Of a DNA stretch of 64,000 bases, positions 31,701-42,420 are shown piece by piece. The translations under genes and the position numbers were made by a program. Position 1 is the first letter of the stretch. Each line of letters begins with the position of its first letter. Under the pieces are notes generated by a model, which was not told the origin of the DNA, did not search any database, and saw only the letters and a list, made by a program, of their open reading frames with translations. The DNA lies in the NCBI GenBank assembly GCA_964020085.1, contig OZ026599.1, positions 26,483,829-26,547,828 of the forward strand. Direction: 5' to 3'. This DNA is from Micromussa lordhowensis (taxonomy: Eukaryota > Cnidaria > Anthozoa > Scleractinia > Lobophylliidae).

Positions 31701-33813
31701 GTTTAATTTACCTCAAGCTGAAACAGACATTGTTTATCAGGGAAGCCAGGTGCCAATTCTGCATAGGAGCCAAAGACGATACAGTGATTTTAAGATTCCG
31801 GAACTCGTCATGAACCGGTATTGCGCATGCCTGGTCAAAACCAACCTAAAGCTCTCTTGTGAAATGCCATTGAGTTGTGTTGAACGTTTTTTTTAAGCCG
31901 CAGCCAACACCGAAGTATGTGGTATACGCCAAATGGCAACCTGCCTTTTAAGCAAAAACGGTAGGTAACTTCGTTTCACTCAAAACAATTCTCCGTAGCA
32001 AAAAAAGATGTTGGCTGTACATTTTTCCACGATACTATGTGAGCCTTACACAGACTTTAAAGTACAAGGAAAGTCCTATTTTTGTAATATTTGTCCCCGT
32101 GCTAACGACATTGTGTATGCTAGATTTGAAAAGTTTTGAGCTCTTCGTACGCTAAGAATTATGAGTTAATGCACCAGTCGCCCTCTTTTTCTCTTGCCAT
32201 TATCTTCATAATCAACTCGCAGACATGCTCGCGGTCAGTGAACATGTCAAAGATAACATTTTCAAAACAGATGATCTGCGAATGTCTACCTCACTTGGCT
32301 CGTCAGACTAGAACAAATTACTGCACTATACATTGAAGTCTCAATCCCTATATATCTTCCCTTATTTTGTCCTCTGTCTAACGTGGTCGCATATCTACAG
32401 GGCCTGTTTTTTCATCCGTCGAGCGTTCTGTCAAAAGAAGCCTCTTCCAATAATTGTTTTGGTCAATATGACCCGTACGACCTCGCTCGCACAATATTGA
32501 AAGCCATAGTCCCCCGGGGGGAAGGGGGAGGGGGTTTAGTATAATCAGAGTAGATTAGTTCAACTTGTAGTAAGTAACACTGGAATTATCTGTTTTTGAT
32601 CTGGCTTTCCTTTGCAGAAGAATTCTATAAGGTCGTTGGCGACCGCTGCAAGTGTCCGGTTCCCTGTGAGATAACCTCTTTTAAAGTTGACCTGTCTTAC
32701 GCTGCCTTCCCAAGCGATATCTTTCTAAAGGAAATGATAAGAGTTCATGTGGAAAATGCTACAGATGAAGAGATAAAGGATTTCATTTCACTGGCCACGT
32801 AAGTATTGTGGATAATTGCCTGCATGTTAAGAAAGCGGCTCGTTCCAAGACACGAGATATTGATGTTTCCACAGGCAGTACGGGAGGACAGTCGATATAA
32901 AAAAATTAACACTAGGTGCAAAAAAAAAGACATAGAAAAAGTGCTTAAATATCGAAAAGCGTCATTTTCTAAAAGCGTCTCAACTACTTTTGTCGACGAT
33001 TGTAGTTATAATTTCGGGCGTAAAACAGGCATTGCTAGGACTAAATTAATGGATCTGAAGTTTATCACTTAAGGAGCTAAGTTACCCTGGAAAAGACGTT
33101 TACTAAGATAGAAAAACACAGACAATAATTAACCACAAAGAAACAAGGAAAGTCAAGGATGGAGAAGATTGAAACGGACAAGAAACGAAGAACTTGAAAA
33201 AGTTAGGCTACAATTTGAAAAAGATCGGACTAAACTATTCAAGATGCACAAATCGTGACGTAACTCCTATAAAAGCAGGACATAAAGTAAGGCTTCCTTA
33301 AGTAACTTCGAAGTTCTTCTATGCCGGGTTAGGCTTTACTTTACATGTATTAATTCGCTAATTCCCATCTCATTATTACTAGTTTTTTTTCTTTTGTTTC
33401 GCAATTAACAGTGGAAACTTCTTGGAACTTAACGTGTATTTCCATGACCTGAACATGTTTGTGCTAGAGCAACAACCCGCTTACAGTAAAGAAAGTCTTC
33501 TCGGTAAGTGTTGGGAACGATTATGATACAGATCGATGCAGATAAAGATATCTGATTTCATACAATTCAAACAGAATTTACTTTCAGCTTTGGTAACACT
33601 GGCCAAACAATTTTCTACAAGGCAATGGCATAATAAAACTGACAAAGGAAATTTACGTTTATTTTACTTTGTTGTTATTGTTATTTATTTTGTTCGTCAG
33701 GTGAAATTGGCGGGCAACTTGGCCTTTGTATTGGTGCCAGTCTTTTGACCCTTTTGGAGTTCTGTGACGTCATATTCACCATTTTGAACATACGGTTTGG
33801 AAGAGCTGGATAA
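25153..33813 (+). CDS. DEG/ENaC (ASIC-like) cation channel gene
   Basis: Plus-strand plasma-membrane channel subunit. Visible exons: 25153-25732, 28009-28229, 30037-30193, 32618-32798, 33412-33503, 33701-33813 (stop TAA). All borders are GT-AG and phases chain 1,0,1,2,1. Residues 36-39 carry the family TLHG motif before TM1 (about 51-68). Then come PEFPAVTICNFN, the finger with paired cysteines, APGTSTLAAIR, CGCRD, CPVPCEI and GLCIGASLLTLLEF (TM2 with GAS). About 448 residues are covered. Exon 3 to exon 4 joined directly would create TAA, so a short phase 1-1 exon between 30193 and 32618 must exist or the gene is broken there. I chose ATG 25153 because upstream frame 25087-25152 has no ATG and this start gives an ASIC-length N-terminus. 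The gene is head-to-head with the minus-strand paralogue; ligand and ion preference cannot be read. Confidence 0.8.
26026..26196. repeat. Foldback MITE in intron 1 of the plus channel gene
   Basis: Arms TAGAGCACTTTT...CATCTAAACAC and GTGTTTAGATG...AAAGTGCTCTA are inverted, with ATGCAAACCCTCGA near the centre. It is non-coding. Confidence 0.8.
27000..27440. repeat. Dispersed repeat (GAAATCGGTGATTTGAGCTG family), single arm
   Basis: 27350-27430 is shared with 30960-31040 and, inverted, with 30455-30530. This copy is a solo arm in intron 1 of the plus channel gene. Nothing coding is seen between 26200 and 28008. Confidence 0.65.
28009..28229 (+). CDS. ASIC-like gene (plus), exon 2
   Basis: A long pyrimidine tract and TTCAG precede it, and the donor is GTACGA. 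It encodes KDGRQILKVNHAG, then YYGSWTSQAGLKVLIHHHET and LAPGTSTLAAIRKEK, the beta-ball and upper palm region of ASIC-type channels. Confidence 0.88.
28532..28713. mobile_element. Short pogo-type MITE copy
   Basis: Begins CAGTGGAACCTCGATATAAC and ends CGAGGTTCCCCTATA, related to the ends of the 17088-17869 element with the middle deleted. It lies in intron 2 of the plus channel gene. Confidence 0.75.
29803..29880. repeat. (TTCC)n / (CT)n microsatellite
   Basis: A pure pyrimidine tract of TTCC units grading into TCTC and CTCC, about 150 bp before the acceptor of exon 3. The minus-strand Lys/Arg/Glu-rich open frames through it (29390-29968) are artefacts. Confidence 0.95.
30037..30193 (+). CDS. 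ASIC-like gene (plus), exon 3 (CGCR exon)
   Basis: Acceptor TGTTTTAG. It encodes HNLRHPYETNCND, then ACMLSCHSAYLVEQCGCRD. Two donors are possible: GTAAGG at 30181 and GTAAGT at 30194. The latter gives 157 nt, equal to the minus paralogue, so I chose it. Confidence 0.85.
30249..30304. repeat. Interstitial telomere-like repeat (CCCTAA)n
   Basis: About eight imperfect CTAACC units with small interruptions. TTAGGG is the metazoan and cnidarian telomere unit. The tract lies 55 bp inside intron 3 of the plus channel gene, followed by CAACAA-rich sequence. Confidence 0.9.
30430..31040. repeat. Large foldback element
   Basis: The left arm (GAAAACGAGGCAGGAAGTGA, then CTCAAATCACCGATT) and right arm (AATCGGTGATTTGAGCTG, then CTGGTTTTCTCATGGACA) are inverted about 430 bp apart. 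The interior has CACAAAACACTCCGCC. It is non-coding and resembles the solo arm at 27000-27440. Confidence 0.65.
31052..31640. repeat. Palindromic pair of the CCATAGCAACAATATG repeat
   Basis: Two copies of the dispersed repeat meet tail to tail at about 31346. GTGGGTTCAGAGCCACCTTA and its complement lie 10 bp apart, and arms of 150 bp or more extend to GTTGCCATAGCAACAATATG and its complement. Confidence 0.85.
32618..32798 (+). CDS. ASIC-like gene (plus), thumb exon
   Basis: Acceptor CTTTGCAG, donor GTAAGT. It encodes EFYKVVGDRCKCPVPCEITS, then LSYAAFPSD. The entry phase leaves two bases (AA) to complete a split codon; with exon 3 ending in T this would read TAA, the reason a further exon is required. 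Confidence 0.88.
33068..33275. mobile_element. Decayed copy of the TTAA MITE of 3867-4099
   Basis: Ends TTAAGGAGCTAAGTTACC and CGTGACGTAACTCCTATAA resemble the termini at 3867-4099. The body (AAAGTCAAGGATGGAGAAGA) is the reverse complement of that element's middle. It lies in an intron of the plus channel gene. Confidence 0.65.
33412..33503 (+). CDS. ASIC-like gene (plus), pre-TM2 exon
   Basis: A 92-nt exon with acceptor TTAACAG and donor GTAAGT. It encodes GNFLELNVYFHDLNMFVLEQ, then PAYSKESLLG, the last extracellular strand leading into TM2. Confidence 0.88.
33701..33813 (+). CDS. ASIC-like gene (plus), last exon: TM2
   Basis: Acceptor TTCGTCAG. It encodes EIGGQLGLCIGASLLTLLEF and a short tail (FGRAG) ending in TAA. 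The GAS filter is intact. The tail is much shorter than in vertebrate ASICs, as in the minus paralogue. Confidence 0.88.
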
Positions 33814-33986
33814 CTTTCTCACACCAACTTTATATTAGCTTTGTAAAGAGCACTCAATCGCCGCGTGTCCTTGGTGATTAGAATTTCTCAAGTGTGTTAA
33901 GGCTTGGCTTTTTATAATCAGACGATCCCACGCAGAGAATTTTTAGTATAAAATGACTTATTGTTCTCACTTATTATTTCCTGCTT

Positions 33987-34357
33987 GCAGAGGCTCTTTT
34001 GCTGGTGTTCGCTGAGGAGAGAAAAGAGAACTCTGCCATGGGTCGAAAAGGGCTATATTGAGCATGTTCCGCGGCTTAGCGACCGAGCCATGAGCCATCA
34101 CGTTATGTTCGTAGCACGTGACGAAAAAGCACGCCCATGTTTACAATGTGGGCTCAATAAATGACAGCGGAATCAATGTAAAGAAATGCGCGAGACGCAT
34201 CGGGCTCAGGTGGCGGTCAGCGAGCAATGCAAGGAGCATGCATTTTAAAAAGAGCAGTCCAAGACTGTGGACGCCGGTTAAATCTAAGCCAATTTCGACC
34301 GATGGCAGAGGTCTCTTTTCTCCCGTCAGCGAAAACCAGCAGGAAAAGAGCCTCTGC
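33987..34357. mobile_element. MITE with GCAGAGGCTCTTTT inverted ends
   Basis: The left end GCAGAGGCTCTTTTGCTGG and right end CCAGCAGGAAAAGAGCCTCTGC pair over about 30 bp, including TTCGCTGA. The open frames inside (33961-34360) are not supported as genes. Confidence 0.7.
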
Positions 34358-34718
34358 TAGCAGGGAAACTTGCTAGCAGTGGCTTTTAGCGTCACGTGAC
34401 ATTTCTTGAGTGATGACGTCACAATGCGTGTTTTTAGAAATGGGGCTTGGTGGCACTAGGAATTTTGATTCAATTTGTTTAAAATCACTATTAAATTGAA
34501 AATCTGCCTTTTAAGGTGGTATAAGTCATTTTCGTTTAGAGATATTTGAACATTTAGTTTGTCATGAGACCTGTTTCTCTGTATTAACCATTTCTGTTAA
34601 TGTTAACATGAGGACATGATTAAAAGGCGGCGTGATATAGCACGCCACCGAAGTAAAACAAGAAAGAACAAAATACACTTGCGAAAGATGTCTTTCAGTA
34701 CTCCGTTTTCGATTTAAC

Positions 34719-34863
34719 AAATTGACGTCAGTTTTTCATGCGTCTGTCCCGTTATTGATCATAAATTTCGTCATCACATTGTCAAAGTAGACTACTTTGA
34801 CAATGTGATGACGAAATTCATTGTCAATAACAGGACAGACTCATTGAAAACTGACATCAATTT
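34719..34863. repeat. Near-perfect 145-bp palindrome
   Basis: Arms with CATCACATTGTCAAAGTAG and its complement meet at 34792. Outer parts AATTGACGTCAGTTTT and AAAACTGACATCAATTT pair. It is a foldback MITE. Confidence 0.85.
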
Positions 34864-34869
34864 GTTTTT

Positions 34870-37660
34870 TACGATAACAAATGGTCGAATTGCCCGCTCT
34901 CGCTCGCTGACGCGTCGCACGAATTTCAAATTCATGTGTCTGTCCGCATATTGACGATAAAAATTAGCCAATGAGCGCGCGATAATTTCTGCAGTTATTG
35001 TAAAATGAAGATTTGCATTTAGCTGTTAAAGAGTCACGTGGTCAAAATCTAAGACTAAAAAGCCAGTCTAATGAGTAAGTAAGCGGATGTTGCTAAACTG
35101 CTTGCTAAGTTTCATAACGATTGAATAAATCCTTCCCCTTGAAACGAAAATATGCATACTAAATGGCTAGGTCAAGCCTTAACAAACTTGCGTTTACTAA
35201 AGTTTTCGCAGCGTGATAAGATATATATATCGTCAGTTAGTATAACCTACTTGCGTTCTATAACGAATGCCGTTCTATGCGTGATAGAATAGACCATATT
35301 AGAATTCTGGACATTGGACTGGAGCTAGCCAGCAATGGAGGCTTAGCGGGGAAATATCATTAAAAAGGGATTTATGACATTTATATTTGAAAAGATTCGC
35401 CGCATTGGCCTTAGCTGCAAACTGGTTCCAGTCCTATACCGTGAACACAAGTATGGTCTATTCGAAAGCGAATAATCTAATTTAAAAATAGCGAGTGATA
35501 CGAAACAACAAAAACAAAGCAAAAAAATACAAACAAACATCGCCAGAACACTAATTAAGCTTCTCCTAGGAAGGGTAAACGCTGAAAAGGCTAGCTAAAT
35601 TACTCTTCCGATAGGTAGCTTTCCTTTTAACCAATCCACTTTCGGATTATTTTCAATTCGTCTGGACTTTTTTTAATGTTTACGGAACCTAAAACAAAAA
35701 TCTAAAAGGAAAAAAAAAAAAGATCGACGCTCGAGCGAGTGGCCGGGAATGCCTCTTTTCAAAATTAGTGTGTGAGCTGAGTGACCAAGTGATATATGTA
35801 TAAACGGCAGCAAGCTTGCTCAAATGGAGCGAAAATCTAAAAACAGCTTTGGTTTCCAATCTCGACGATTCACTTCCGTATGTGGATTATTTGAATTGCA
35901 ATCATAAATGGAACGGGAAATATTATTCCCGGTCGCAAAGTCCGCATTTAGCTTGGTTAAAAGGAACGCTACCTTGAGCCAGTTTTCATAATTCTTACGG
36001 AGTCTTTTTCCCTGGCCATTGTTACTCAAGCCCTGTGTTCCTGCTAATCGTACTGTTAAATCTTCTTGCAAATTTGAAAGCCTGTATCTACGACGAGTAA
36101 CGACAATCACTAATTGGCCAATTACTACGGGCGAGTTTCCTGCAAATTTTCATTTAATATTCAGTAGTTATGATTCTTAGGAAATTGATTGTAAGGTCTT
36201 AATTCTGGTGCACTTTGTAAGTGATGGCATGCTTTTTTCCATAGGGAGTGGCCACAATCAATTACTTGCAACAATTTTCCTTGATGTTTGAGTTGTAATA
36301 TATCAAACACAAAAGACCGTGTTTGACCACATTTTCAAACACCGAGAAGAGAGTTGAAAATACGACGCGCAGCGGAGTATTTTTGACGAACTTCGAGGTG
36401 TTTGGAATTGTGGTCAAAGATGGACTTGAGTGTTTGATAATCTTCTCAATCGAAACTAAAACTAAGGAGAAAATGGAGAAATAGAATCGTCAAAAAACTA
36501 TGCTGATCAAGATCAGATATCCAAACACTTTCCTTTGTTTAAACTTCATGAATTATTTATGCATTTGAGAAGGTGCTTTCAGTAATTTCTCCCTGTATAA
36601 ATACATGAACACGTAGTGCACTAAATGTCTAATAAGCTCACCCCCTCTACTTATAGACCCATCTGCGTGGTGCATACAGTCACCAAGATATGAGTCACAT
36701 GATTGCATAAACATCACATCTAGATTAAACGTGCTGTTATTCTAGATAAAGTGTAAAGTAAACCTACAGCATTTGAGATCCATTTTGTTGAAAGATTTTG
36801 TGCTTGTAGTGTGCAGTTTTCAAATAGATGATTTGAGTTATGTTGATTGCTATTCGAATACTCAATTTTTTTAGGTGAATCAGAGAAATATACCGCCCAG
36901 TTTAGTTTGTATTTGTATGTGGTAGTGAGCCCTGAAAACTGTATGTTGTCAACTGATTTTAAATTTCCATTGAATTAGACATGTACCTCTCAAAAAAGTG
37001 CAACAATATTGTATTTAAAATCTGTTTCACGATAGACCTTGTTTTCATTATCTAAAACTACAATTAAAATACTATACTCACCTGAATGAAAATTAAAATT
37101 TGTTTAAGGAAGCTGGCAACAGTTTCCAGTACGTTTCTAACAGCTATACTTTGAAGGATGAATACTGCCAAATTTAACAAGTGATGCTACATTAATGCTG
37201 CCATACAAATTCCCAATCATTGGTGAACAAGTTGCAATCATCTATTTTGCAGGTTACCATAGCAACAATATGATCTGCTAAAAACACCCTTAATTATAGC
37301 TTTGAGCGGTTATTATTTAAAAACGAGCTCGGTGACCTCTGTTTTTTATTATCGAATTATGATAAGCATGATAAGATGCAACGTTTTGCAAAGTTTAAAA
37401 AAATTATGTGGAGTGGGTTCAGAGCAACCTTAAATTTTCATATAGTTAAGGTGAAAAGTTAATGAAACTGTATCTGCTGTTTCTTTCTATCGGTATATTG
37501 TGTTTCTAGAGAAACCGAGGGTTCCAGTTTTGTGATAGCAGAATGGTACCCTTTTAGGACCCACACAGCTGCACAGAATAGCTGATGCCCAAATTTCACG
37601 GAACAAGTCAACGGGTTTAAACAGATTATTTCAAATTTGGCATCCAACTTTGAATTTTGA
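34870..37660. other. Intergenic region with repeat fragments only
   Basis: Contains a dispersed repeat at 36305-36480 shared with 10366 and 13085, and a copy of the CCATAGCAACAATATG repeat at 37098-37450. The minus-strand frame 36110-35820 (96 codons) is open but unrecognised and has no clear splice context. I see no gene here. Confidence 0.5.
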
Positions 37661-37669
37661 CTCGACAAG

Positions 37670-37953
37670 TGTCGTGTTTTATTTCTGTATGCGTGCCAAC
37701 CGAGAACATTTTAAGAACACCTGATAGCACGTGCGGAATTCTCTCGACGCAACAAGTTCACGTGCGCGTGACATTTTTTTCCTTTTTGAATAAGTACTCT
37801 TGAACTTTACTCCAAAGAGTTAGTATAAAATAAGTTAGTTCGCGAAGATCGCGAAGGAAAGTTTTCGTAAAGGTTCAGAGAATTTCGAAGCGACGTAGGC
37901 CGAGAAGCTGTAATCCGTACGACGCTGTGAAACTCTGAAGTGTAGTTTAAACG
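37670..37953 (+). repeat. 5' LTR of the BEL/Pao element
   Basis: Starts TGTCGTG and ends TTTAAACG. It contains a TATAAAA box at 37824-37830, the likely promoter. It differs from the 3' LTR by 4 substitutions and a T-run indel, about 98.6% identity by eye. Confidence 0.9.
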
Positions 37954-38046
37954 ATTAAAACGTGGAGTTTACATTCTTCGAAATTCTATGGATTCTTCGT
38001 AATTCTGCGGATGAATAGATAATTTCTGCGTAAGGAGTCGCACAGT

Positions 38047-40748
38047 TTGGTCGAAAGCGACGATGTTCGAGAACAAGGAGTACCACAAGAACGAATTACG
38101 GTCTGGAAAAGGTCGAAAGCTGGTCACCTCGGCGAGATGACAAAGATTTTTGGCCGATTGGACGAAGTGCTCAAGGATTATCGCTTTACAAGCGAAGTAA
38201 CGGAGCTGGGTCGTCGTTTAAAGGATCAATGGGCGCGGTATTGTTTTGTGTACAATGAAATTATGAGTCATTTACCGGAGGATAGTGAAAGAGCGAATGA
38301 AAGAGATCGCTTCAATGGTCAGACGCAAGGGTACGAAAGATACAGCTTTCTAGTTGAGCAGTTTCTGACCTGTGCAGAACTTCAAAAATGGAGGAACAGG
38401 AAGCAGAGCGCTCTCAGCTCAGGACCACCCAGGTATTTCCGAAGAGCGTGTTAGTTTTCCTAGAGATGCACAAAGTTCTGTATTGACTGGTTCTCGAAAT
38501 CGAGACGTTCAAGTCGTAGTTCAAAATCACGCGAAAATGCTGCAGTAGAAAGCGTTTTGGCCGAGGCGAAATTGACGCAGTTAAAGAGAGCTAAGGAGAG
38601 AAAGTTGAAACAGCAGCTGTTATTGTTAGAAAATGAAATAGCTGACGCCGAGGACGAGGCTGATTTGGCTCGAATACGAACACGATTTTATGAACATTTG
38701 GATTCAGACAAGGGAAGCGAAGGGTCTGAAGAAATGCCTATCATCGATGAACCATATACTAAGCCAGTTGCTTTGGAGAACCTAGTCCAGTACCCTGTTC
38801 CACGATTAAAGGAGAAGCTTGAATCATTTATTCCTGAATCTTGCCTGAAAGAGGCTCAGCCGCGTACCATCGTTCCAGATCCTACAATTCTTGATGAGGT
38901 CCAAGGATCAACATTGAACCCCAGGGCTCCTCCTTTCCCTCAGCCGAACAGTGAATGTGGAGCTACATCCAAGGTTATTAATACTAACAGTACTAGTGTT
39001 CTGGAGAGTGTTGTCGCCAATATGAACCTGATTGCTACGGAGGCGAGCTTGCCCCCCCCCCCCCCCCCCCGGAGGTGATAAAGTTTTCCGGAGATCCATG
39101 TGAGTTCTTCAAATTCAAATCACGTTTCCATCAGATGGTGGAGTCTCAGAATCTCTCTGACGCACAAAAGATGTCTCGTTTGCTTCAGTTTCTCGAGGGC
39201 AACTCAAAAAAGGCCGTAGCAGGATTTGAAGGCACGCCTGGAGGAGTTGAGAAAGCTATGCGATTACTGGAGCTACGATTTGGCCAGCCTCACATGATAG
39301 CCAAAGCATGTGTTGACGCTTTAATTGAGGGACCTAACATTTCAAACAGCGACAGAGAGGGCCTGAGGGAGTCTGCAGGTAGTAGCAGGACCCTATACGA
39401 GACTCTGAAAGAAATGAATGCCCTGTCAGAAATGAACCTCTCCAACCTGGGAAGAATGTCCAGTAAGCTGCCTACTGTCCATCAGGCTAGATGGAGAGAT
39501 GAAGTGCAACGGATCCGCGAGCGGGGGATGTTGCCAAGCTTTAAAGACCTGGTGGAGTTCATAGAAAAACGTGCAGACGCTGTAAACGATCCAATCTTTG
39601 GACGAATTGGCGAAACAAGTAGAGCCACTAATGTGTCTGGAAAGAGAAATTCGAAAGTGCCTCCTCCCAGCAGAAGTGATGGTAGAGTGACTACGCTAGC
39701 AACGCAGCTTTCCCTGCCTGATCGGAATGGTCCGCGAGGTACAGGCCACCCAGCTAAATGTATGAATTGCGAGGCATCCCACAAGTTGGCCGACTGCACT
39801 AAATTTAAGAACATGACTGTGAGACAACGTCGAATATTTGTTCGAGGTAGAGGTCTTTGTTTAAACTGCCTGAAGAAGGGACATTTCGTCTCCCAGTGCT
39901 TTGCCAAATCGAAGTGCAACCTGTGCCCACTGAAACATCACCTTCTCTTGCACAACGCTGCGTTGGACTGTGTTGACCCCCCTTGCCAAAGCCAAGACCA
40001 AGTCAAAGTAACTGCTAACACGATGGTAGGCGATGGTAGTACATCCTCCTCGGGTCAAAACGAGGACTGTGTTAGAGTATCAGCGAACCTTATGACGGCC
40101 GATGGTGGTACTTCCACTGCATTCACCTGCGACCAAACTATTAGTGAAGTCCCAACGATTAGTGCGGTACATTTTGCCAAGTCTGCATCCTACAAGGCAT
40201 GCAGTCCGACAGCGTTCACTTCGTGTAAGGTTGCTCTGCAAGTGGTCCCTGTAAGAGTCGAAGGAGAAGATGGGAGCTCAGTGAACACGTGGGCGTTGCT
40301 CGATACGGGAATCGAGGAGTCGTTTATTACTAAACCTACCGCTGACACACTAAAGTTGAGAGTGAAGAGTTTCGAGTCCTTGGTAGTTTTTACCTTGACT
40401 GGGGAGTCTACAGTACGCGTGGGCAGAGTGAATTCAGCAGTTTTACCGATGGAAGGTCCAGAAGGCCATCGAATTCAGATTAAGGATGCCAAGGTTGTTG
40501 AACAACTGAACGTGAACATGTCTAGGCCGCAGGACCTGTCGAAATGGGAACACTTAAAGGACATACCGCTTCCGGAGATTGGTGGAGAAGAAGTTACGAT
40601 ACTTATAGGAGCAAACATCCCTGAAGCTCAGATACACGAGGAAGTTCGCGTTGGTGCAGCGGGAGAACCATATGCTGTCCGTACTCTGCTTGGGTGGGCC
40701 ATTATGCGCCCGCTTAATGGCAACATTAGAAGCCAAGTTGACAAATGA
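38047..40748 (+). pseudogene. BEL/Pao gag-protease region, frame-broken
   Basis: 38047-38454 is a helical N-terminal gag-like frame. 38557-39078 is a Lys/Glu-rich coiled-coil segment. 39075-40748 holds the gag core (FSGDPCEFFKFKSRFHQMV), Cys knuckles (CMNCEASHKLADC, CLNCLKKGHFVSQC) and the aspartic protease motif ALLDTG. A poly-C tract of about 19 bases separates the second and third segments in different frames. An in-frame TGA at 40746 cuts protease from RT; the same frame resumes at once. Confidence 0.85.
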
Positions 40749-42257
40749 AACGTAAACTTTCTGAAGTATGGCAACGAGACATTAGACCAGCAAATGAATC
40801 AGTTTCTTGGTTTGGAGAACATTGATTCGATCAGCAGTAGTAGGAAAGGGATGTCAGTCCAGGATCGAGAAGCCTTAGGCAAGCTGAACAGTTCTGTTTG
40901 TCTAGTAGATGGCCACTACGAGGTGGGAATGCTGTGGAAGCACGAGAATCCTTGGTTGCCAAACAACAGAATGACAGCTGTAGCTAGACTTCGTTCCCTT
41001 AGAAGACGGCTGAGCGCAGATGAGCAGTTGTGCTGTAAGTACCGGAACTTTATGGATGATCTTTTGACAAAAGGATATGCAAGAAAGTTGACGGAAGACG
41101 AGGCTGCGGCTCGAAGTCCCAGGACGTGGTATCTGCCACACCACGGCGTCTTTCACCCACACAAACCGGGAAAAATTCGTGTTGTATTTGATGCTGCGGC
41201 GTTACATGATGGCGTTTCCCTTAACAGTCAGCTGAATCGAGGACCAGATTTAACAAACAGTTTGCTTGGCGTTTTACTGAGGTTCAGACAAGAACGCATC
41301 GTACTTGCAGCAGACATACAGTCCATGTTTCTTCAGGTGAAAGTACCTGCCGAGGACGCTGATGCCCTTCGCTTCTTATGGTGGGAAGACACTGACTTCC
41401 GTAAGCCCCCCGGGGAGTACCAGATGGTCTCTCATATTTTTGGCGCCAACGATTCTCCGAGCTGCGCAAACTACTGCCTCAAAAGAACCGCTGACAATAA
41501 CAAGAAGATCTTTAGTAAAGAAGCTGTCAAGTCTGTCCAAGAGGACTTTTACGTTGACGATCTGTTGAAGGCCGTAGAAACACCCGGCAAAGCGATTTCA
41601 CTGGCACACGAATTGATGGCCCTACTCGAGAAGGGCGGATTTCGTCTGACTAAGTGGGCGAGCAATAGTCGAGAAGTGTTAGCAAGCATACCTGAAGATA
41701 AACGGGCGCGGCCAACTGTAAACCTAGACTTAGATGAGTTGCCTATTGAGAGGGCGCTGGGCGTCCTGTGGAACGTCGAGAAAGATGTCTTCCAATTTGA
41801 AGTCTTCAAACCCGATAAACCAGCCACTAAACGAGGCATCCTGTCAGCCATCAGTTCCCTTTATGATCCTATGGGTTTCGTCTGTCCAGTTGTGTTGGAA
41901 GCAAAGAAGATCATGCAGTGGCTGTGGAAATTACAGTTAGGATCGGATGAGTGTGAGCTTGCCCATTGGGAACGATGGAAGTCTGAGCTTTGCGCCTTGA
42001 CGCAAGTACAGATACCCAGGTGCCATTTCCAGCCTCGCGGAGAAGTCAAAGAAATCTCTCTTCACCAGTTCTCAGACGCGTCAGATGAGGGTTATGGCAT
42101 GTGCTCCTATCTGCGGTTCGTCTATGAAGATGGTTCTATTCAGTGCTCCTTCCTGATTGGCAAGTCAAAGGCCATGCCAGTGAGACCGATTTCAATCCCA
42201 AGACTTGAGCTGCAAGCTGCGACGCTCTCTGCCAGGGTTTATCAAGAGAGGAGTTAA
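40749..42257 (+). pseudogene. BEL/Pao reverse transcriptase and RNase H region
   Basis: Shares frame with the protease segment. It carries the RT fingers (KPGKIRVVFDAAA), an AADIQSMFLQV motif and the catalytic YVDD at about 41550. The connection SSLYDPMGF follows, then the RNase H start HQFSDASDEGYG. The frame terminates at 42255-42257 because of a shift; the downstream [15 protein letters not shown] continues in another frame. Confidence 0.9.
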
Positions 42258-42420
42258 CCTACAAGATTGATAGAGTAGTATTCTGGACCGACTCTCAAAC
42301 TACCTTGCAGTACATCAAGAATGAAAACAAACGTTTTCACACCTACGTATCCAACAGAATTGCTGAGATTCGTGAGATGACCAGTCCAGACCAGACCAAT
42401 GGCGACACTGCCCAGGAAAA

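Noticed and set aside
35820..36110. Possible secreted or neuropeptide precursor (GKR motif) on the minus strand
   Set aside because: No signal peptide, no repeated cleavage units and no splice context; a chance open frame is more likely.
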